DNA of 64,000 nucleotides from NCBI GenBank assembly GCA_963971425.1, contig OZ020519.1, forward strand, positions 21,287,397 through 21,351,396, in the 5' to 3' direction. Position numbers and translations under genes: made by a program. The stretch is from Bryoerythrophyllum caledonicum (lineage: Eukaryota; Streptophyta; Bryopsida; Pottiales; Pottiaceae). Below the pieces are notes generated by a model. The model ran no database searches. It was given only the letters and a program-made list of their open reading frames with translations, and had not been told where the DNA came from. Shown one piece after another: positions 1 through 12,622 of this stretch; position 1 is the stretch's first letter, and each line of letters starts with the position of its first letter.

Positions 1-554
1 CACTAGATCTAATACTATCTACTGATGACTTTCAATTTACTTATAAATTCAAAAACTAACCACACAGCCGGACTCCTAGCACCCTAATTAGTGTACCTGA
101 ATTTACTTAGCATTTTTGAAGGTTCCTAAGTATTTTTCCCGAACGGTCAACCCGCCGATCCACTAGTCAAACCCTAGAAATAAATAGCAATTCAACTCGG
201 AAAATTCTAGAAATTTTACCACTACTTCTACCTGCTAGGAGACACTCTTCCAATTTTTCCCATATTTTTTGACCCATTTCTCAAATTTTAGTCATTTTCC
301 AAAGACTTTTCTTTCCATTGTTTATCCTTTTCTTCATTTCCATTCTACTTCCACTACACTTTCAAGCATATTAGTAGGAAGGAGGACGAATGGGAAGTTT
401 AATGTCACATCATGGCTCTAGGCCTATTAATCTAGGAATTTGACCCTAATAGATGGGTTGTCCACCAATTTAACTAAAACTTGGTTAATACTATCAAAAA
501 ACTCAAAAAATTGAAGAAAAAGAGTGAGGGCCCACTTTGCCAGAGTGGGACTCA
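1..554. mobile_element. 3' part of an LTR, diverged relative of the Gypsy-2 LTR
   Basis: The segment aligns along its length with the last ~550 bp of both Gypsy-2 LTRs (39,948-40,504 and 48,010-48,568), including the blocks around 'gactcctagcaccctaatta' and 'gagggcccacttt', with scattered substitutions. It ends in CA at 554, directly before sequence that matches copy B from about 55,574 onward. It therefore seems to be the end of an LTR or LTR element inserted into the third exon of the ParB-like gene of copy A. Its 5' end and target duplication partner lie outside the window, so I cannot tell a solo LTR from a complete element. Confidence 0.75.
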
Positions 555-664
555 GAGTGGGACCTTTGCATCTTTGGGGTCTGTTTTACCGAGGTGTGTG
601 AAAATCGCTGGCACCACTTGCCGTTGGAACGTCTGCAATGAGAACAATAACAAGGTGTAAGCTG

Positions 665-678
665 CCGGAGATCTCCGG
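665..678. repeat. 14-bp palindrome CCGGAGATCTCCGG (exact), intron 2 of copy A gene
   Basis: Exact copy of the dispersed palindrome, lying in the relic of intron 2. The orthologous site in copy B is 55,686-55,699, also exact. Confidence 0.97.
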
Positions 679-2242
679 ATGATTGGTTTGGTTGTTGTGA
701 GGATAGAGCACATCCACGGAATTAAAATCTATTCAGGTTCAGAATGTATGCTTTCCGAGAATGCGTCAGATTGAGGACGACCATATAGTTGGGGGGCTGG
801 TTTTCCGAACTCAAACCACTTCACTCTGCACGTCTGCAGGTGCTCAATGAAACTCTGCTCCTTCCGCAGACCCGTCAGATCTTGGTTAAGAGCGGGCAAG
901 AGTTGTAGCACGGTCATGTCTTTGGGGTCCGGTTTGTCCTAACCGGGATGATAGAAAAGTGGGAGATCTCTTCGAGCGTCCACGTTGCAGGCAATTCGTG
1001 TGACAAAACCTTGTGCACCGCCACAGTATGCTGACCTCCGATAATGTAAAAGTGTGTCGAGTCCCTCAGGCAGTCCTCCTTCGTCGGCTTGGTCGCGAAA
1101 AACTCCACCTTACTTCCTTCAGATTTCTTCTTCAGTGGCAAGACTCGAATGTGAATCTCAGGTGCCGTGGCCTTTATAGATGCGCGAACTGCGTTGATAA
1201 TTCCTTCAAGCCGTTCTTTCTGGATGCCCTTGTATACTAATCCTCCAGGGGGGGCCCGGTGCAGCTTATTGAAATGAACGAGCTTCAAGACATCCTTCTT
1301 CGTGTCAGGGTCTTCTACAGTCAAAGGCTTATTATTGTGTATTTAAACATTTTTGAACGCGTCATCGAGAACCTTGCCAATTGCTTCCACTTTTGTCTGC
1401 TTCATTTTGGTGAGGTCAGCCTGTGTGAAGTTCAGGCACCTTTCGATCGCGAGGCCAGGCTCATCGGCCTTCGCTTTCTTCCCCTTCTCCGCCCGCGATG
1501 AGGAACCTGGGGTCGAAGTCTTCAAGGTGGTCTTGCGTTTTCTTGCCAAAGTTGATGCTGGTGTCAGAGACAGATTGGGAGTTGCCTCAGGAACGGGCAT
1601 TCAGGACTTCTCTTGTGCTTCAGCCATCCACTTCCACTGCTCATTAATGTACTCCGAAAACCACGTATCACCTGTTGGAGGGGCAAATAAAAAGTTCTCA
1701 CTCTGGCAGGTCTCCACCATCGCATCTGAAATCTTAGATGATTCTAGGATCAAGCCGTATATGTGTGGCTCGGTGGAGGAGTCCACGTTCTCCTGGACGA
1801 TAACGAGACTGACCTCGTCATCAAGACCCTGCAACTCGAAAACCTGGAGACCAATGTCGGGGTGACCCCGTTTGCCAATCCGAAGCTGAGGGACGAATTC
1901 CCAGGCACGGTCAGGGGTTTTAATGAGCTTGATGCCCCACTCGGATATGCTCTTTCGGCATATGTATACGTAGCCGACATTGTGTATCTCTCTGTAGACA
2001 AACTCAGAGAGCCAATACTCTACAAATGCCCCAAGTTTCCTGGGTCGACATTCAGTCGGAAGTGTGGATGTCCACGAATCCCTGCAAGATGATTTTGAAA
2101 GAACACGCAGGCAGTTTAGAATCACTGCAATTGTCTGGTCAGTAACGGGAATCCGAAAGTAAATCACCTGACTTATTTCTAGATGTTGAATCCATGAATC
2201 GTGCTTCCAAATCTGTATCACAGTGCCAGCAAGGGACAGTAC

Positions 2243-2558
2243 CCGGAGATCTCCGACTGATTTGGGGAAGTCGAGTGCATCCGACAAGGAACGAATCCTG
2301 GCTGCTCTGACGGATCCATTTCTGACCTGAACCGATGATCTCCGGTTAATGACCCCTAAGTGGAGGTTCTCGATATTCAAATGTCCATTAACGCGAACCT
2401 CCACTGTTTCGATACGTCCGGAGATCTCCGGCTGCTTTCGAGAATAACTAACGCCTGTGTAGGGTTTACATATTCATCTGACCGCTACATCATCCGGAGA
2501 TCTCCGGGTGATTACTGGAACTCCGTATTCATTTTGGGATATAGCCGGAGATCTCCGG
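2243..2558. repeat. Cluster of five palindromes in intron 1 of copy A gene
   Basis: Members are 2243-2256 (one mismatch), 2332-2345 (two mismatches), and 2418-2431, 2494-2507 and 2545-2558 (all exact). All five match positions in copy B (57,266, 57,355, 57,410, 57,486, 57,527) and lie inside intron 1. The first two are intact in B, whereas the last is intact in A and damaged in B. Confidence 0.95.
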
Positions 2559-3173
2559 CTGACGCACGTACGGCTCTTCATAGCACTAATCGGATCATAT
2601 CATCACTCGAATATTTACATTCATTTACAGAGAGGTTTGACGTATAACTCTTGAAGTTTGACATACTTAAATAGCAAGTTACATAATTGAGAACATAAAT
2701 ATATGTATCAAAACAGCTCACACAATTCTGTTATAACTCGACCTTACACACAAGAAGAATAATCCGCTAATGTTACGATGGAACGCCAAATTTGACGACT
2801 CTACATGGATTACACTATATACATTGAATCGAACTAGACTCGACAGACTCAGTGAAGACAAACACATTCAAACATTCTTGGAATTCCAAAATCATTCGCA
2901 TATTCATGAATAGATATACAATTATGTTCACGGGACAACAAAAAACCAATCGACTATAGCCAAACAGACATCTGAATTCTAGTATGCAATTTCTGAGGTT
3001 TTTCTAAATCATTCAAGTGTTCGTCCACTCCGTAATAATAGAACTAATTCGGAACTCACTCAAAAAAAGGACCCCACCCAGTTGCTCGGACTGAGCATAA
3101 ACAGTTCGATTATGTAGACTTACCGGTTTCCATCCCACGCAGTCTCACTCGACGTCCCTGCTGTAGTCGCCAT

Positions 3174-4215
3174 TTTCCAATCTCCTCCAAGAACTGCTCT
3201 GGATTAAAGCGTATACACAACTCTGCAGTACATCAGCATTCAACAACTCAGAACGACAAACTATACAATTACTCAAATGCCCTAGAATGTTAGGTCCAGT
3301 TCTGACTGACAAGAATTCGGCAGAGTATATTTCAACAGTGCATAAATTGCTCAATTACGGCCCTTCGAAACTGAATGCACAAAACACCACAACCCTAAAC
3401 CCTAAACCCTTCTATTACGCTCAAACGATTAACAACATCAGTACTATTCGACTCTCTCAAACCCTAATGAAGCTTACCAAACCCTACACCTGCTCCAGTG
3501 ACGATTCTAAGAAGTCCTGTGCAAATTCAACTGAAATTACACTGAAAGCCATTTTTGAGACTTTACATACCTCTTCACTTGCTGAATCGGCGCACCCGTA
3601 CATCGTGGTTGTTCGTGTTGACGCCACCCTCAACCGCAGCGTCGTTCACTCTTGGCTGCTGAACCTAGGTGCTCTTCAAATTTCTTCCTAATGCATTCGC
3701 TCTCTTTCAGTCCTACTCTCTGACCTTCAGTCTATATCCAATTAACAACCTTTCCACGGTACGCTCAATGTCCCTCACATAAATCAACACTCACCTCGCA
3801 CACCAACGGCCTCTCACAGCGCATACGAAACTAACCTAATGCGTCGACGCCGACTCCGCAAACCAAGAAAGAAAACCCCTCCCGCCACTTCCGCTCACTA
3901 CCTTCGACATTATGAAGACAAAACCCAAAAAAAACAAGAAATGGTTCATTCTTGGAGTTCCCAAAATCCAAAGAGGACTAGCTGGACGGCTTAAGGGTGT
4001 GACGGCTCATGATGACAGTGGGTGAAGTTAAAAATCAGCTGAAATGACGTACATGTACAACGAGTCCATTTCACAATCATGACATTGTCAATGTCGTGAG
4101 CATGCGTGACAAGACGTATTGATACCCGGTTTCATGGGTATTAGATATGACTATAATAGATACTCGGGTTCACCGGATATTAGAGTAATTATTATACTTG
4201 AATTTAAAACGACAT
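3174..4215. other. Upstream region of copy A ParB-like gene
   Basis: This matches 58,155-59,200 of copy B. It should hold the promoter and 5' leader of the minus-strand gene that starts at 3173. A 134-codon plus-strand reading frame (3287-3691) is open in both copies. The A/B differences in it are mostly amino-acid changing, so I do not regard it as coding. A short telomere-like run (two to three CCCTAAA units) lies at about 3390-3412. Confidence 0.5.
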
Positions 4216-4219
4216 TAGT

Positions 4220-5070
4220 GGAAAATCTTAATCTCCCTTTCCGTTACTCTCCCTCCCTTCTTTCCCTCACTTATTTTTCTTATTTTTCTTATTTTTGTTC
4301 TACTCTCCCCTCCTTCACAATCTCCATCTCTTCTTTAATCTTGATTCTAATATTTTTTAGACTCCTCGTGATTTCAATACTTACACATTCTATAATTAAC
4401 TTACTACTCTAAAAAAATCCCTTACTCTCCCTATTTTACTCTTCCTCTCCCTTACTCTCCCTCCCCATCTTTTTTTTACATTTGATTTTCTTTTTAGATT
4501 CCCCTTATTACATATTCTAAAAATATAAACTACTCTAAAAATAAATCCCTCAAGTCTCTCTCTCTCTTACTCTCCTTTATGTCCCTTCTTTACTCTCCCT
4601 CCTACTTGTTTTTTACTTATTTTAGTTTTACTCTCCCCTCCTTCTCCATCTCCATCTCTATTTTATTTCTGAATTTTTAAATTTTTGGATTTCTCCTTAT
4701 TTCAATAAATTCACATTCTAAAAATAATTAACTACTCTTTAAAACAATCCCGCACTCTTCCTTGCTTACTCTCCCTATCCCTTACTCTCCCTCCCTTACT
4801 CTCCCTCTCTTCCTTACTCTCCCTCTCCATCTCTTTTTTACATTTGATTTTCTTTTTAGATTCCTCTTATTACATATTCTAAAAATATAAACTACTCTAA
4901 AAATAAATCCCTCAAGTCTCTCCCTCTCTTACTCTCCCTCCCTTACTCTCCCTCATACTTGTTTATTTATTTATTTTAGTTTTACTCTCCCCTCTTTCTC
5001 AATCTCCATCCTTAATTAATAATATTGAACTATTGTAATAGTATTTTTTTTCTATCCCATTCTATTACAT
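4220..5070. repeat. CT-rich degenerate tandem array (TTACTCTCCCTCC-type units)
   Basis: Long pyrimidine-rich stretch with recurring 'cttactctccctcc', 'ctccatctccatctc' and 'tacatttgattttctttttagattc' blocks. These recur at about 360-bp spacing (for example 4,470 and 4,845), which indicates higher-order tandem duplication. The same array with a different internal duplication is present in copy B (59,205-60,090). Confidence 0.85.
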
Positions 5071-5487
5071 TATTCAAATTAATGCATAGGTTTCAAAGAT
5101 ATATTCATATTTTATGTAGATTGTTGTTACTTTTTTTCTCAAATACTTTGTGATATAAAAACTACATGAAAATGGTTGATTTAATGCGTTGCAAACCAAG
5201 CGCCAACTCCTAGTCAACTCTAAAATTAAATCCATTACCCTCCTTCTCTTCTTTATTCTCTCTCTAAATAAATTATAATGTATCAAAATAAATAGTTATT
5301 GTTCAATTCTTGCTAAATTTCCTTACACTCTATAATATCCAGGTTTGTTTTAAAAGTTATGGTTATCGTTAAACTTAAGGTTATAGTTCATAGTTATAAA
5401 ATAATTTTAATTTATACATTTATAGGTGATATAAGCCCTCAACCTTCATGAACTCAGACCCCTCCACGGTGAACCGTGAACCCTGAA

Positions 5488-5605
5488 TCCTTAATCCTAA
5501 ACCCTAAACCGTGAACTAGGAACCGTGAACCCTAAACCCTAAACCCTAAACATAAAACCCTAAACCCTAAACCCTAAATCCCTAAATCCTAAATCCTAAA
5601 ACCCT
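5488..5605. repeat. Interstitial telomere-like repeats (CCCTAAA)n
   Basis: Runs of CCCTAAA, the plant telomere unit read on the C-rich strand, alternate with 'accgtgaac' spacers and degenerate units (CCTAAAT, CCTAAAA). The equivalent array of copy B is at 60,735-60,879 with a different unit arrangement. Confidence 0.93.
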
Positions 5606-5699
5606 GATGCACAATCCAGCCTGAACACGGAAGCTGTACCCGAATTCACAGGACTAGGTTGTTGTACTTCTAAAAGCATCTGCTCAGTTATTTATCTAG

Positions 5700-8327
5700 G
5701 ATCCAGAAGAGGCTTCTAAAGAAGAAGAAGACGTAGGAGATGAAGACATGACCAGTCCAGCAAGGGAGGACGCAGAAGAGGAGACGCCAGGGTCACATGA
5801 AGCCCCTGCACCAGCGAAAGACAAGGGGAAGAAACCGTTAGCGGAAGTACAGAAGAAGAAGGTGAAGCCCCCGATCTCCACTAGAGGTGTCTTAAGTATC
5901 ACCTCGGGACAGGAACCGCGTCCACCAGCATCAACAAAGTTGTCCAAGACAACATCTAAGCAGATGGTTCCGTACACTGCTCCCGAGGTTGTTACAATGG
6001 AGGACCCTGAAGATGAAGCTCCTCTCAAGCGAACAGAGAAGAAATCGCAGGGAGCAGATAGCACCAAACAGGGTGAGGTTCGGGAGTTGAACAAGGCGAA
6101 TCTTGAGTTGATGGTGATCCAAAAGGATGATCTCGTAGCTCAATATCAAGCCACCAACAAAGATATCTTGTTGGCTAAGGATCAGATGCAGAAGGACTTC
6201 CAACGCGAGAAGCTCAGGTTGGAGAAGTCGTTGTTGGAAGCGGAGCGAGCTAGAGAGCTGCTGGACATGGAGCGGGGTGAACTGCGAGGGAAGTTGGCCC
6301 AAACAACTGAAGAAGTCCAACGCTGGGAGACTTTGTGCAACGAGCAGACGACGAAGGCACAACAACGCGAGGAGTTGCAGAAGAAACTGAGCCACATGGA
6401 GTAGGAGTACCATTGCCTCAAGGCGGAATCGGAGAAGGAGAATTCGGCTCTAGCAGGAGACAAGTAAGCATAGGTGCGAGATTGGCACACGTTGCAAAAA
6501 GAGCTCCGGCAAGCTTCCGGTACCGCTGCCCATTGGAAGGACCTCTGCAATGCGAAGGAGAGACAAGTGGAAGAACATTTACTTGAGATCGAGAGTCTTA
6601 AGACTCAACACCAGCTGGTGAAGGAGCAGTATCAGGCTGAGAAGAATCTGGCGAAGGAGTTGGCGACATCGCTAGCACAACAGAAGAGAGAGGTGCATGC
6701 GAGCAGGGAAGCGTCGACCGTAGCTACGCCCGACTCTTCACAAGTAGCAGAGTTGGAAGGGAAGGTAGTACGGGAGGTCATTGAGGCTAATGCACGATTG
6801 ACTTCACAGACGACCACAGATAGAGGAGCGAAGAGCAAACTCCAAGAGGCGATTTGGCTTCAGGACTTACATAGTCCGCCAACCTTTGCACTCTTCAGAG
6901 CATACGAGTTGCAGAGGAATGCTTGTTTCAGCATGATGTGCTTGAGCGCTGGAGACAAGCTGAGCCGGGGAGAATTTTAGAACTTGTGGACCGCAGCGGC
7001 GAACTTTGCCAATATGCAGAATTTGATCTGCGAAATGATCGTGAGGCAGGACCTTCAGTTGGAGGACGCCAGACAGTTGCTGGTGCCGATTGGTGATATT
7101 GGAGCCAGAGTGCTACTATATTACTTGCACTTGGAGGGGCAGCTACAGATGCGGAGGCAGTGTGATCAACCGGATGTAGCTCAACGAATGGTAGTCATTC
7201 TTGAGGTTGATCTTAAGACCGTTCCCCTCTCTACGGACTACCTGGGAGAATGGAAGAACCAGATGGAGAAGCTGACGAAGCTATTACAAAATGAACAGAG
7301 CTTCGTGGGATGCATGACTCAAGTCCAAGAGCGCGAGGACATGGCTCAGCGGGGTGAGATCACCATGGGGCAGTATCTCTATGCCAAGGTCCGAGCTCAC
7401 CACCGACTTAAGCGTGCAATCGAGGGAGCAAAGAAGAAATCAGTAGATGTGGTAGATGCGGTTCAGATGGCCACTTTCATGTCACCACCTCCAGATTATA
7501 GACACACGATCTCGGGAGGCTTGCCACTACCAGTGACCGGATCGTTGAACAAGCAGCAATTTCTCGGAGAATACGAGAATCTGTTTAATAGCGAGGAGGA
7601 GGTGTCATTTCCCTCATGGCAAGTCATAGATTGGCTGTTGGAGGACTTCGGCTTGTCACCGCAGGTCTGGAGACAGTGGGATCAACTATATCCCAAGGCA
7701 TCCCAGACTTGGTCAACGGTACCGCCAGCAGCGATCACGATGAGTTACCACCAGTGTCCCTTGAAGGGATATCGGCGTTACAAGTGGGCGCCCTGGAGTA
7801 AGCTCGACACAGTGCCTTACAACTGGCCACAGATTCCAGGGAGTTTTTCTTCTCCCTAGGAATGCAGTGATTCCTATTGGGCATTTTTTGAGATTCACCG
7901 CAGACACACGGATCTTGTGTGTTTTCGAGTTGCAGTGTTCTGCAATATTTTGTCTCATATGTGTATGCGATACAAGTGCGTGGTGAATGTCAACAGATTT
8001 GACGAGACCAAGCCCGAGTTTCACCTATGGACGAAGATGCAGCAGATGCCAAGTCGCCATATGAGGACTTTGGAGTGTATGGTAATTACCAACTTCCTCC
8101 ACGGTGCGAGCTCGGTGTTTGCCTTGGAGAATTCCAGCAAGCGTCAAGAGCAGTTGGTTGCCTGGTTGAGTTACCAGAAGGCACACGAGACGTATCTCTT
8201 CAAGCATGATGAGGATGTTCGTCGTAATGTGGAGATGGCTGAGTTGCAGCTGATTCTCGAGGAGTGTGAGTTCAAGGATGCGTACAAGCACAAGCGCCCT
8301 CGACTCGAAGCCAGACCAAGATCTTAA
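5700..8327 (+). pseudogene. X1 element protein, gag-like family of unknown function, stop-riddled
   Basis: One frame runs through the whole stretch but is broken by stop codons at 6402, 6465, 6471, 6978 and 7857. Several of these (TAG or TAA within glutamine-rich coiled coil) look like CAG/CAA changed by C-to-T. The N-terminal part (to about 6980) is charged and coiled-coil forming. The C-terminal part is a conserved globular domain shared with X2 (33,250-34,826): blocks around MQNLICEM, GARVLLYY, LPVTGS, W..WL.EDFG, RRYKWA, KLDTVPYNW and VVNVNR. I do not recognise the family. Its position between the lost 5' LTR and the 3' LTR suggests a gag-like or element-specific structural protein; no protease, RT or integrase is encoded. 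Confidence 0.7.
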
Positions 8328-10638
8328 AATAGATGTGATCTTAAGTAATATTAGGAGGAGCTCTGTGCAGACAATGTGAATACTAGAAAGAAATTTTGCA
8401 GTTGCAGCAAGAGTTTAGACGTTTGCAGCTTCGAGAACTCATGATATGGCTTATTATGGAAGCCAAGATAATGAGCCGATATTTGAACAAAGAATTGTAA
8501 AGTTGCAATCTTCTGGTGGAAATATGAATGATATTGGCTCCATGAGACAGTGTCATAAGATTATGATCACAAATGAGTCAACAACTACTTAAGAGGAATA
8601 ACTGTCTGAGAATGAAGAATTCTAGGAGTGTTCTACAAAAAATATACAAGCGAAAGTCTGTTGAAAGGAGGTTTGGTGACTTGGAAGTGTACACACAAAG
8701 AAGGAAACACTAAGCAGTAAGTTATTGAAAAAAAAAAAAAAAAAAACCATGTTGAACTGCTTGTAACTACAGGAGTCAGCACTCTAGTCAAGCGTGGTGG
8801 GATAAGCCATGTGTGATGGATACATACCCGGCACTAGCACCCGGAGGTTGCCACGACAGTATGTACCCGCGGTACATGTTAACCGACCACCAAGGCCTGC
8901 TAGATGAAAGCCAGGGGTTAGCCAGCCTGTATATCGTGAGCCGCAGGAGTCTTACCAAACGATATGGGACGAATGCTGAACCTAGTATACAGAAAAATAC
9001 TAACTTCTTCCACTGTTTCGATTATTTGGAGAAGTATATACAACATATTCTCACGAAGCTGAAGCATGATGAATAACACTGATTAAAGGAGCATGAGGAA
9101 CTTAGGAGAGAATGGCAAAAGAAAAATTGATTTTAGAAGCCTGCAACTTGTGAAAAAAGGAGAAAACCCTGTCAATACAGACAGAGCTCTGTCTGTACGA
9201 AGTTAAGAGCAAGTTCGGGAAGAAATGAACGAGCTGAAAAAACAGATCATTTTTCCACTTAAAAACGAGTATGTAGTAAGTTTATCCTTTGAAATTAAAC
9301 TCCTTAAGTCAAAATTTTAGAGAATATCTCTTTAAGTACAAATTGTAAGAGCCTTTAAACACATTGTTTTGAGTGAGATCATCTTTTCCTGTGATTTTAA
9401 GAAGTAAGAGTTTAAGTCACAACCGTGAGCAGACTAGAATCTTAAGAATCAGACGAGCAAGTGAAATTCAGTCTCTTAAGGAAAAAGAACAAATAGGGTA
9501 GATCCTTATTTTCCTTAAGTAAGTCAGTTCTTTAAAAACTTGTTATGAGTCAGTTTCCTTACAAAACCAAAGTCAGTTCCATTTTGGATGAAACAAAAAT
9601 CTTAAGACTTAGATGTAGTGTGAGAGTTTTAAGAACATCTGGAGGGATAGTGTCTTAAGGAAAGAGCAAATTCAATCGAATTTGTAAAAAATAATAATAA
9701 TAATGATAATAATAATAAAAAAAATACAAAATAAAATAAATAAATAAATAAATAAGTAATTAAGGCATATGGATGAAAGGAAAAAATAAAAAGGAGAGAA
9801 CATGATAATTCTAAAAAGAGAGTATCATGAAAGGAAAAAATAAGAGGGAGAGAACATGATAATTCTAATGAGAGAGTATCATGAAAGAGAAAAATAAGAA
9901 AGAATATGATAATATTGAGAGATAAAGCAAAAAGGCTATGGAAAACAATGTGAGTAATGTAGATAAGACGATTAGTGGTGAAGTAATATACACAGTACTT
10001 GAATTGTATGATAGGATAGCTCACACAAGATAGAAAAAATAGAAATTAAAGAGTGTGGAAAGAAAATTAGTAATCTAGGATTAGTAATTAGTTGTGAGGA
10101 TGCACTACTAATTTACTAATCAAGAGATGTGAGGACTAATTTTCTAAAATTGAAAAAAAAATGATGAAAAAAAATGATGAATGAAGTAAAAAGAAAAAAA
10201 ATAAAAAAATAAAAAAAAGATGATTGCAAGTGGAGTGTAGAGGAAAATATGGAAGAAAAAATTAATTGAAAAAAACAATTTGAAAAGCAATGAAAATTAA
10301 AAATGAAGATTTAAAAGAGAATGGAAAAATTCAAAGCTAAAATGAAAAAATGTTATGGAAATCTACAAATGGAAGACTTAACCAAAATAGTTAAGTTAAA
10401 ACGAGAAACTTGAAGCCAAGTATGTATGAGACATACTCATTAAAGAGGAGAACAATGGAAAGCAAATGGAGAAAATCAACAATTCTTAGGGAAGAAAGAC
10501 AAGTAAGAAAAAATGCTATATGGAGCATAAAGAGACTACAAGAAAATGATAGAAAGGAAGATGGAGTGCGGAAGATCAAGTTCAAGGACAAAGGTCTTTG
10601 AAGTCGACGAGGACGTCTCCAAGCTAAGAGGAGGGCTA
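8328..10638 (+). other. X1 3' non-coding region
   Basis: AT-rich sequence between the X1 gene and its 3' LTR, with an 18-nt A run at about 8729, repeated CTTAAG-containing segments (9300-9660), simple A/T repeats (9690-9760, 10,140-10,220) and purine-rich DNA. It ends in a purine-rich stretch (about 10,617-10,638) that could prime plus-strand synthesis. No convincing coding sequence was seen. Confidence 0.6.
8832..8965 (+). other. Conserved non-coding block shared by X1 and X2
   Basis: About 500 bp after the X1 stop there is a GC-richer block almost identical over its first 28 nt to X2 at 35,536-35,563 (starting CACTAGCACCCGGAGGTTGC). It is followed in both by 'accaaggcc' and then an imperfectly shared 'ccaaac...tgggac' box. 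The conservation in otherwise diverged 3' regions suggests a structural or cis-acting element. Confidence 0.65.
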
Positions 10639-12622
10639 TGTAGAGCTAAAATGACAAAAATAGATTTTTTCCAAAAATTAAGTGTAAAAAGGGTTGTAGA
10701 TATATGGAGAATTAAAAAATAATGATTAAGTTTACACTAAGTACTTAATTAATTGGAAAGTACCTATTCATATCCAAGAAATAGGAAATAATGGGAAAAG
10801 GGTTGAATTCACACCCTTTGGGTAGGGTGTACCTTTTCATGAATGGATATGAAGAGATGTGAAGATTTAGTGGAATTAATCTTAATGGTTAATACTAGGG
10901 AAAACCTCTTTCCAAGAGTTGTACCTCTTGGATGTTGAGTAGAATGACTAGCTTGAATTTTTAGCATTCTTGGCCATTACCATAGAAATTCCTTGGAGGA
11001 AGATTGGAGTGAGCCCTAGCTTTAGGTGAAAGAGCTAGTTGATGACTCTTAATGTTGTAAGAGTATTTAATTTTATATATGAATATATAATTGTTATTAA
11101 ATTTGCATATGTAGAGTCTTGTGACTTGAGTCATATGTATAATTGCAATATTATGTGAACTTCATTGCATAAATTTGACATTGTGTGTTGTAAATGCAAT
11201 TGCATGCATTAGGTATTAATTGTGGATAAAATTCCTATGCATGAATGCATTGTATATTTATTCTTCATGGAATAAGTTAGGGAAATACCCTAACTACTAA
11301 GGTCGTAGGTGTGACCTTGTGTGTGTGTGTTGGAGCATTAATCATGAGTGAAGATTAATGGAGATAATATGAAATTAAGTGACTTAGTGCATGAGATGTG
11401 TGATGTATAAGTACTTAATAAGATCTCAAGTGTGAATGAGCATAACTTGAGTATCATAAGAATAAGAGTGGAAATCTTATTCGTGTTAATGCAATTTATG
11501 CAATAAACATTAAGAGTGGCATACCTTGATGCATGGCAAGAGTGTCATATTATGCATACAAAAAATTGGCATTAAGTCTAACCTAAATAGAAGGGATTCT
11601 CTAAGGTAGACTAAGTTGTGAGTATTTAAGAATCTATCATAAGAGAGAAAATAAGGAACAAATCCCGAAGAAAGACTTAAGGAAAGAACATAGAAACTTA
11701 AGAATCTTAAGTCCAAGTTTGGATACATAAGCTTATAAAGATCGAGACCTTAAGTACTAGGAGACCCTTAAGTTTAAGGGCTTGGACTTAAAGGTTCGTA
11801 TAAGTAAGAATACGGGACAATATTTGCATTCAGTGAGATGCACTCCCGGTTCTGGAAGTCTTAAAGACAGAAACTTAAGAACACTATAGGGCTGAATTGG
11901 TCTAGATAGTGCAGGTTCTTAAGAATCAGGCCTAAGTGAGTAAGTGAGTGCTTAAGAACTAAGGGTCAGAGACTGTGTCCTTAAGAACATCGAGACGACC
12001 GAGTAGGAAGTCTTAAGAACCAGTCAGAGATCTTAAAGACTAAACGGTAGAAGTAAGTGTAGAGCACCGTAGTCTTTAAGAATTAAGTATGGATAAGTGA
12101 ACTTCAGTGGAGACTTAAGAGCTGAAACTCCTTAAGACTTAAGTTAACTTGTGTATGGGATTTTTGTGACTAACCATTGTCTTAAGAACGTGATCACATG
12201 GACGGAGTGGACAGACGTGAAAAGTGGAGCGTTTTTGCATGAGGTAAGAATTTGAATTCTTAAAAATTGTAATTAAATAACCAATGCAATGAGACTTAAT
12301 GGAAACTTCCATTAGCCCAGTGTGGCAAGTGTTTAAGGATTAGTGGCATAAGCACAATCTTAAAAGCACTAATGTTCCGACTTAAGGCACGAGAGATCCT
12401 TGGGATTTAGACTTTGTTTGTGGATCCCTTAAGAGTGATGCTAACAACCCTAATTTCCTAAAAATAGATAGATAACCTTAAGAATTAACCAAAAAGATAG
12501 CTTTAACGACACAATTAATCTCCAATTACTTAAAACTAGGCGTATGATCATCCCCGTAACGAATCCTATGAGGTGTGGGTATACTTGGGTGTTTTCCAAG
12601 AGTGGTGAAAAACCACTCTACA
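10639..12622 (+). repeat. 3' LTR of X1 (TGTAGAG...CTCTACA)
   Basis: The 1984-bp LTR starts TGTAGAG and ends CTCTACA, a perfect 7-bp terminal inverted repeat. It shares its first ~400 bp with the X2 3' LTR (37,523 and 48,574 onward) and, reversed, with the solo LTR at 29,126-30,972. It is rich in ACTTAAG/CTTAAG motifs between 11,690 and 12,480. Confidence 0.9.

Larger units (their letters stand above)
555..3173 (-). pseudogene. Copy A of the ParB/sulfiredoxin-like domain gene, decayed
   Basis: This is the counterpart of the copy B gene at 52,918-58,154. Exon 1 is 3124-3173 (ATG at 3173, donor GTAAGT, same N-terminus MATTAG). Intron 1 is 2082-3123, exon 2 is 756-2081, and exon 3 starts at 632 and is cut at 555 by an LTR. 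Exon 2 is interrupted: a CGA-type codon became TGA at 1601-1603, a TAC-type codon became TAA at 1343-1345, and a T is missing near 940. The intron 2 donor GT of copy B (55,776-55,777) reads GA here (754-755). The gene is therefore non-functional as it stands. Exons 3-6 and the HAD-like genes would lie to the left of the LTR, outside the window, if they are present. The ParB-like motif survives near 1030-1055 as a GGQHT version. Confidence 0.8.
5690..12622 (+). mobile_element. X1: 5'-truncated LTR element inserted in the spacer of copy A
   Basis: Copy A and copy B align up to about 5689 / 60,967 and again from 12,623 / about 61,073. Between these points A carries a foreign 6.9-kb segment and lacks about 105 bp that B retains. 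The segment contains a reading frame (5700-8327), a 2.3-kb AT-rich 3' region and a complete 3' LTR (10,639-12,622) preceded by a purine-rich tract. No 5' LTR or N-terminal coding part is present. One deletion that removed the 5' LTR, the start of the gene and about 105 bp of flank explains this best. Sequence TATTG after the LTR is a possible target duplication whose partner was lost. Confidence 0.85.

Noticed and set aside
3287-3691. 134-codon plus-strand frame conserved as 58,268-58,672
   Set aside because: Most A/B differences change the amino acid, it spans a telomere-like run, and it lies in the leader/promoter side of the minus-strand gene.
8813-9076. 87-codon frame over the X1 conserved block
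   Set aside because: X2 keeps the nucleotide block but not the reading frame.
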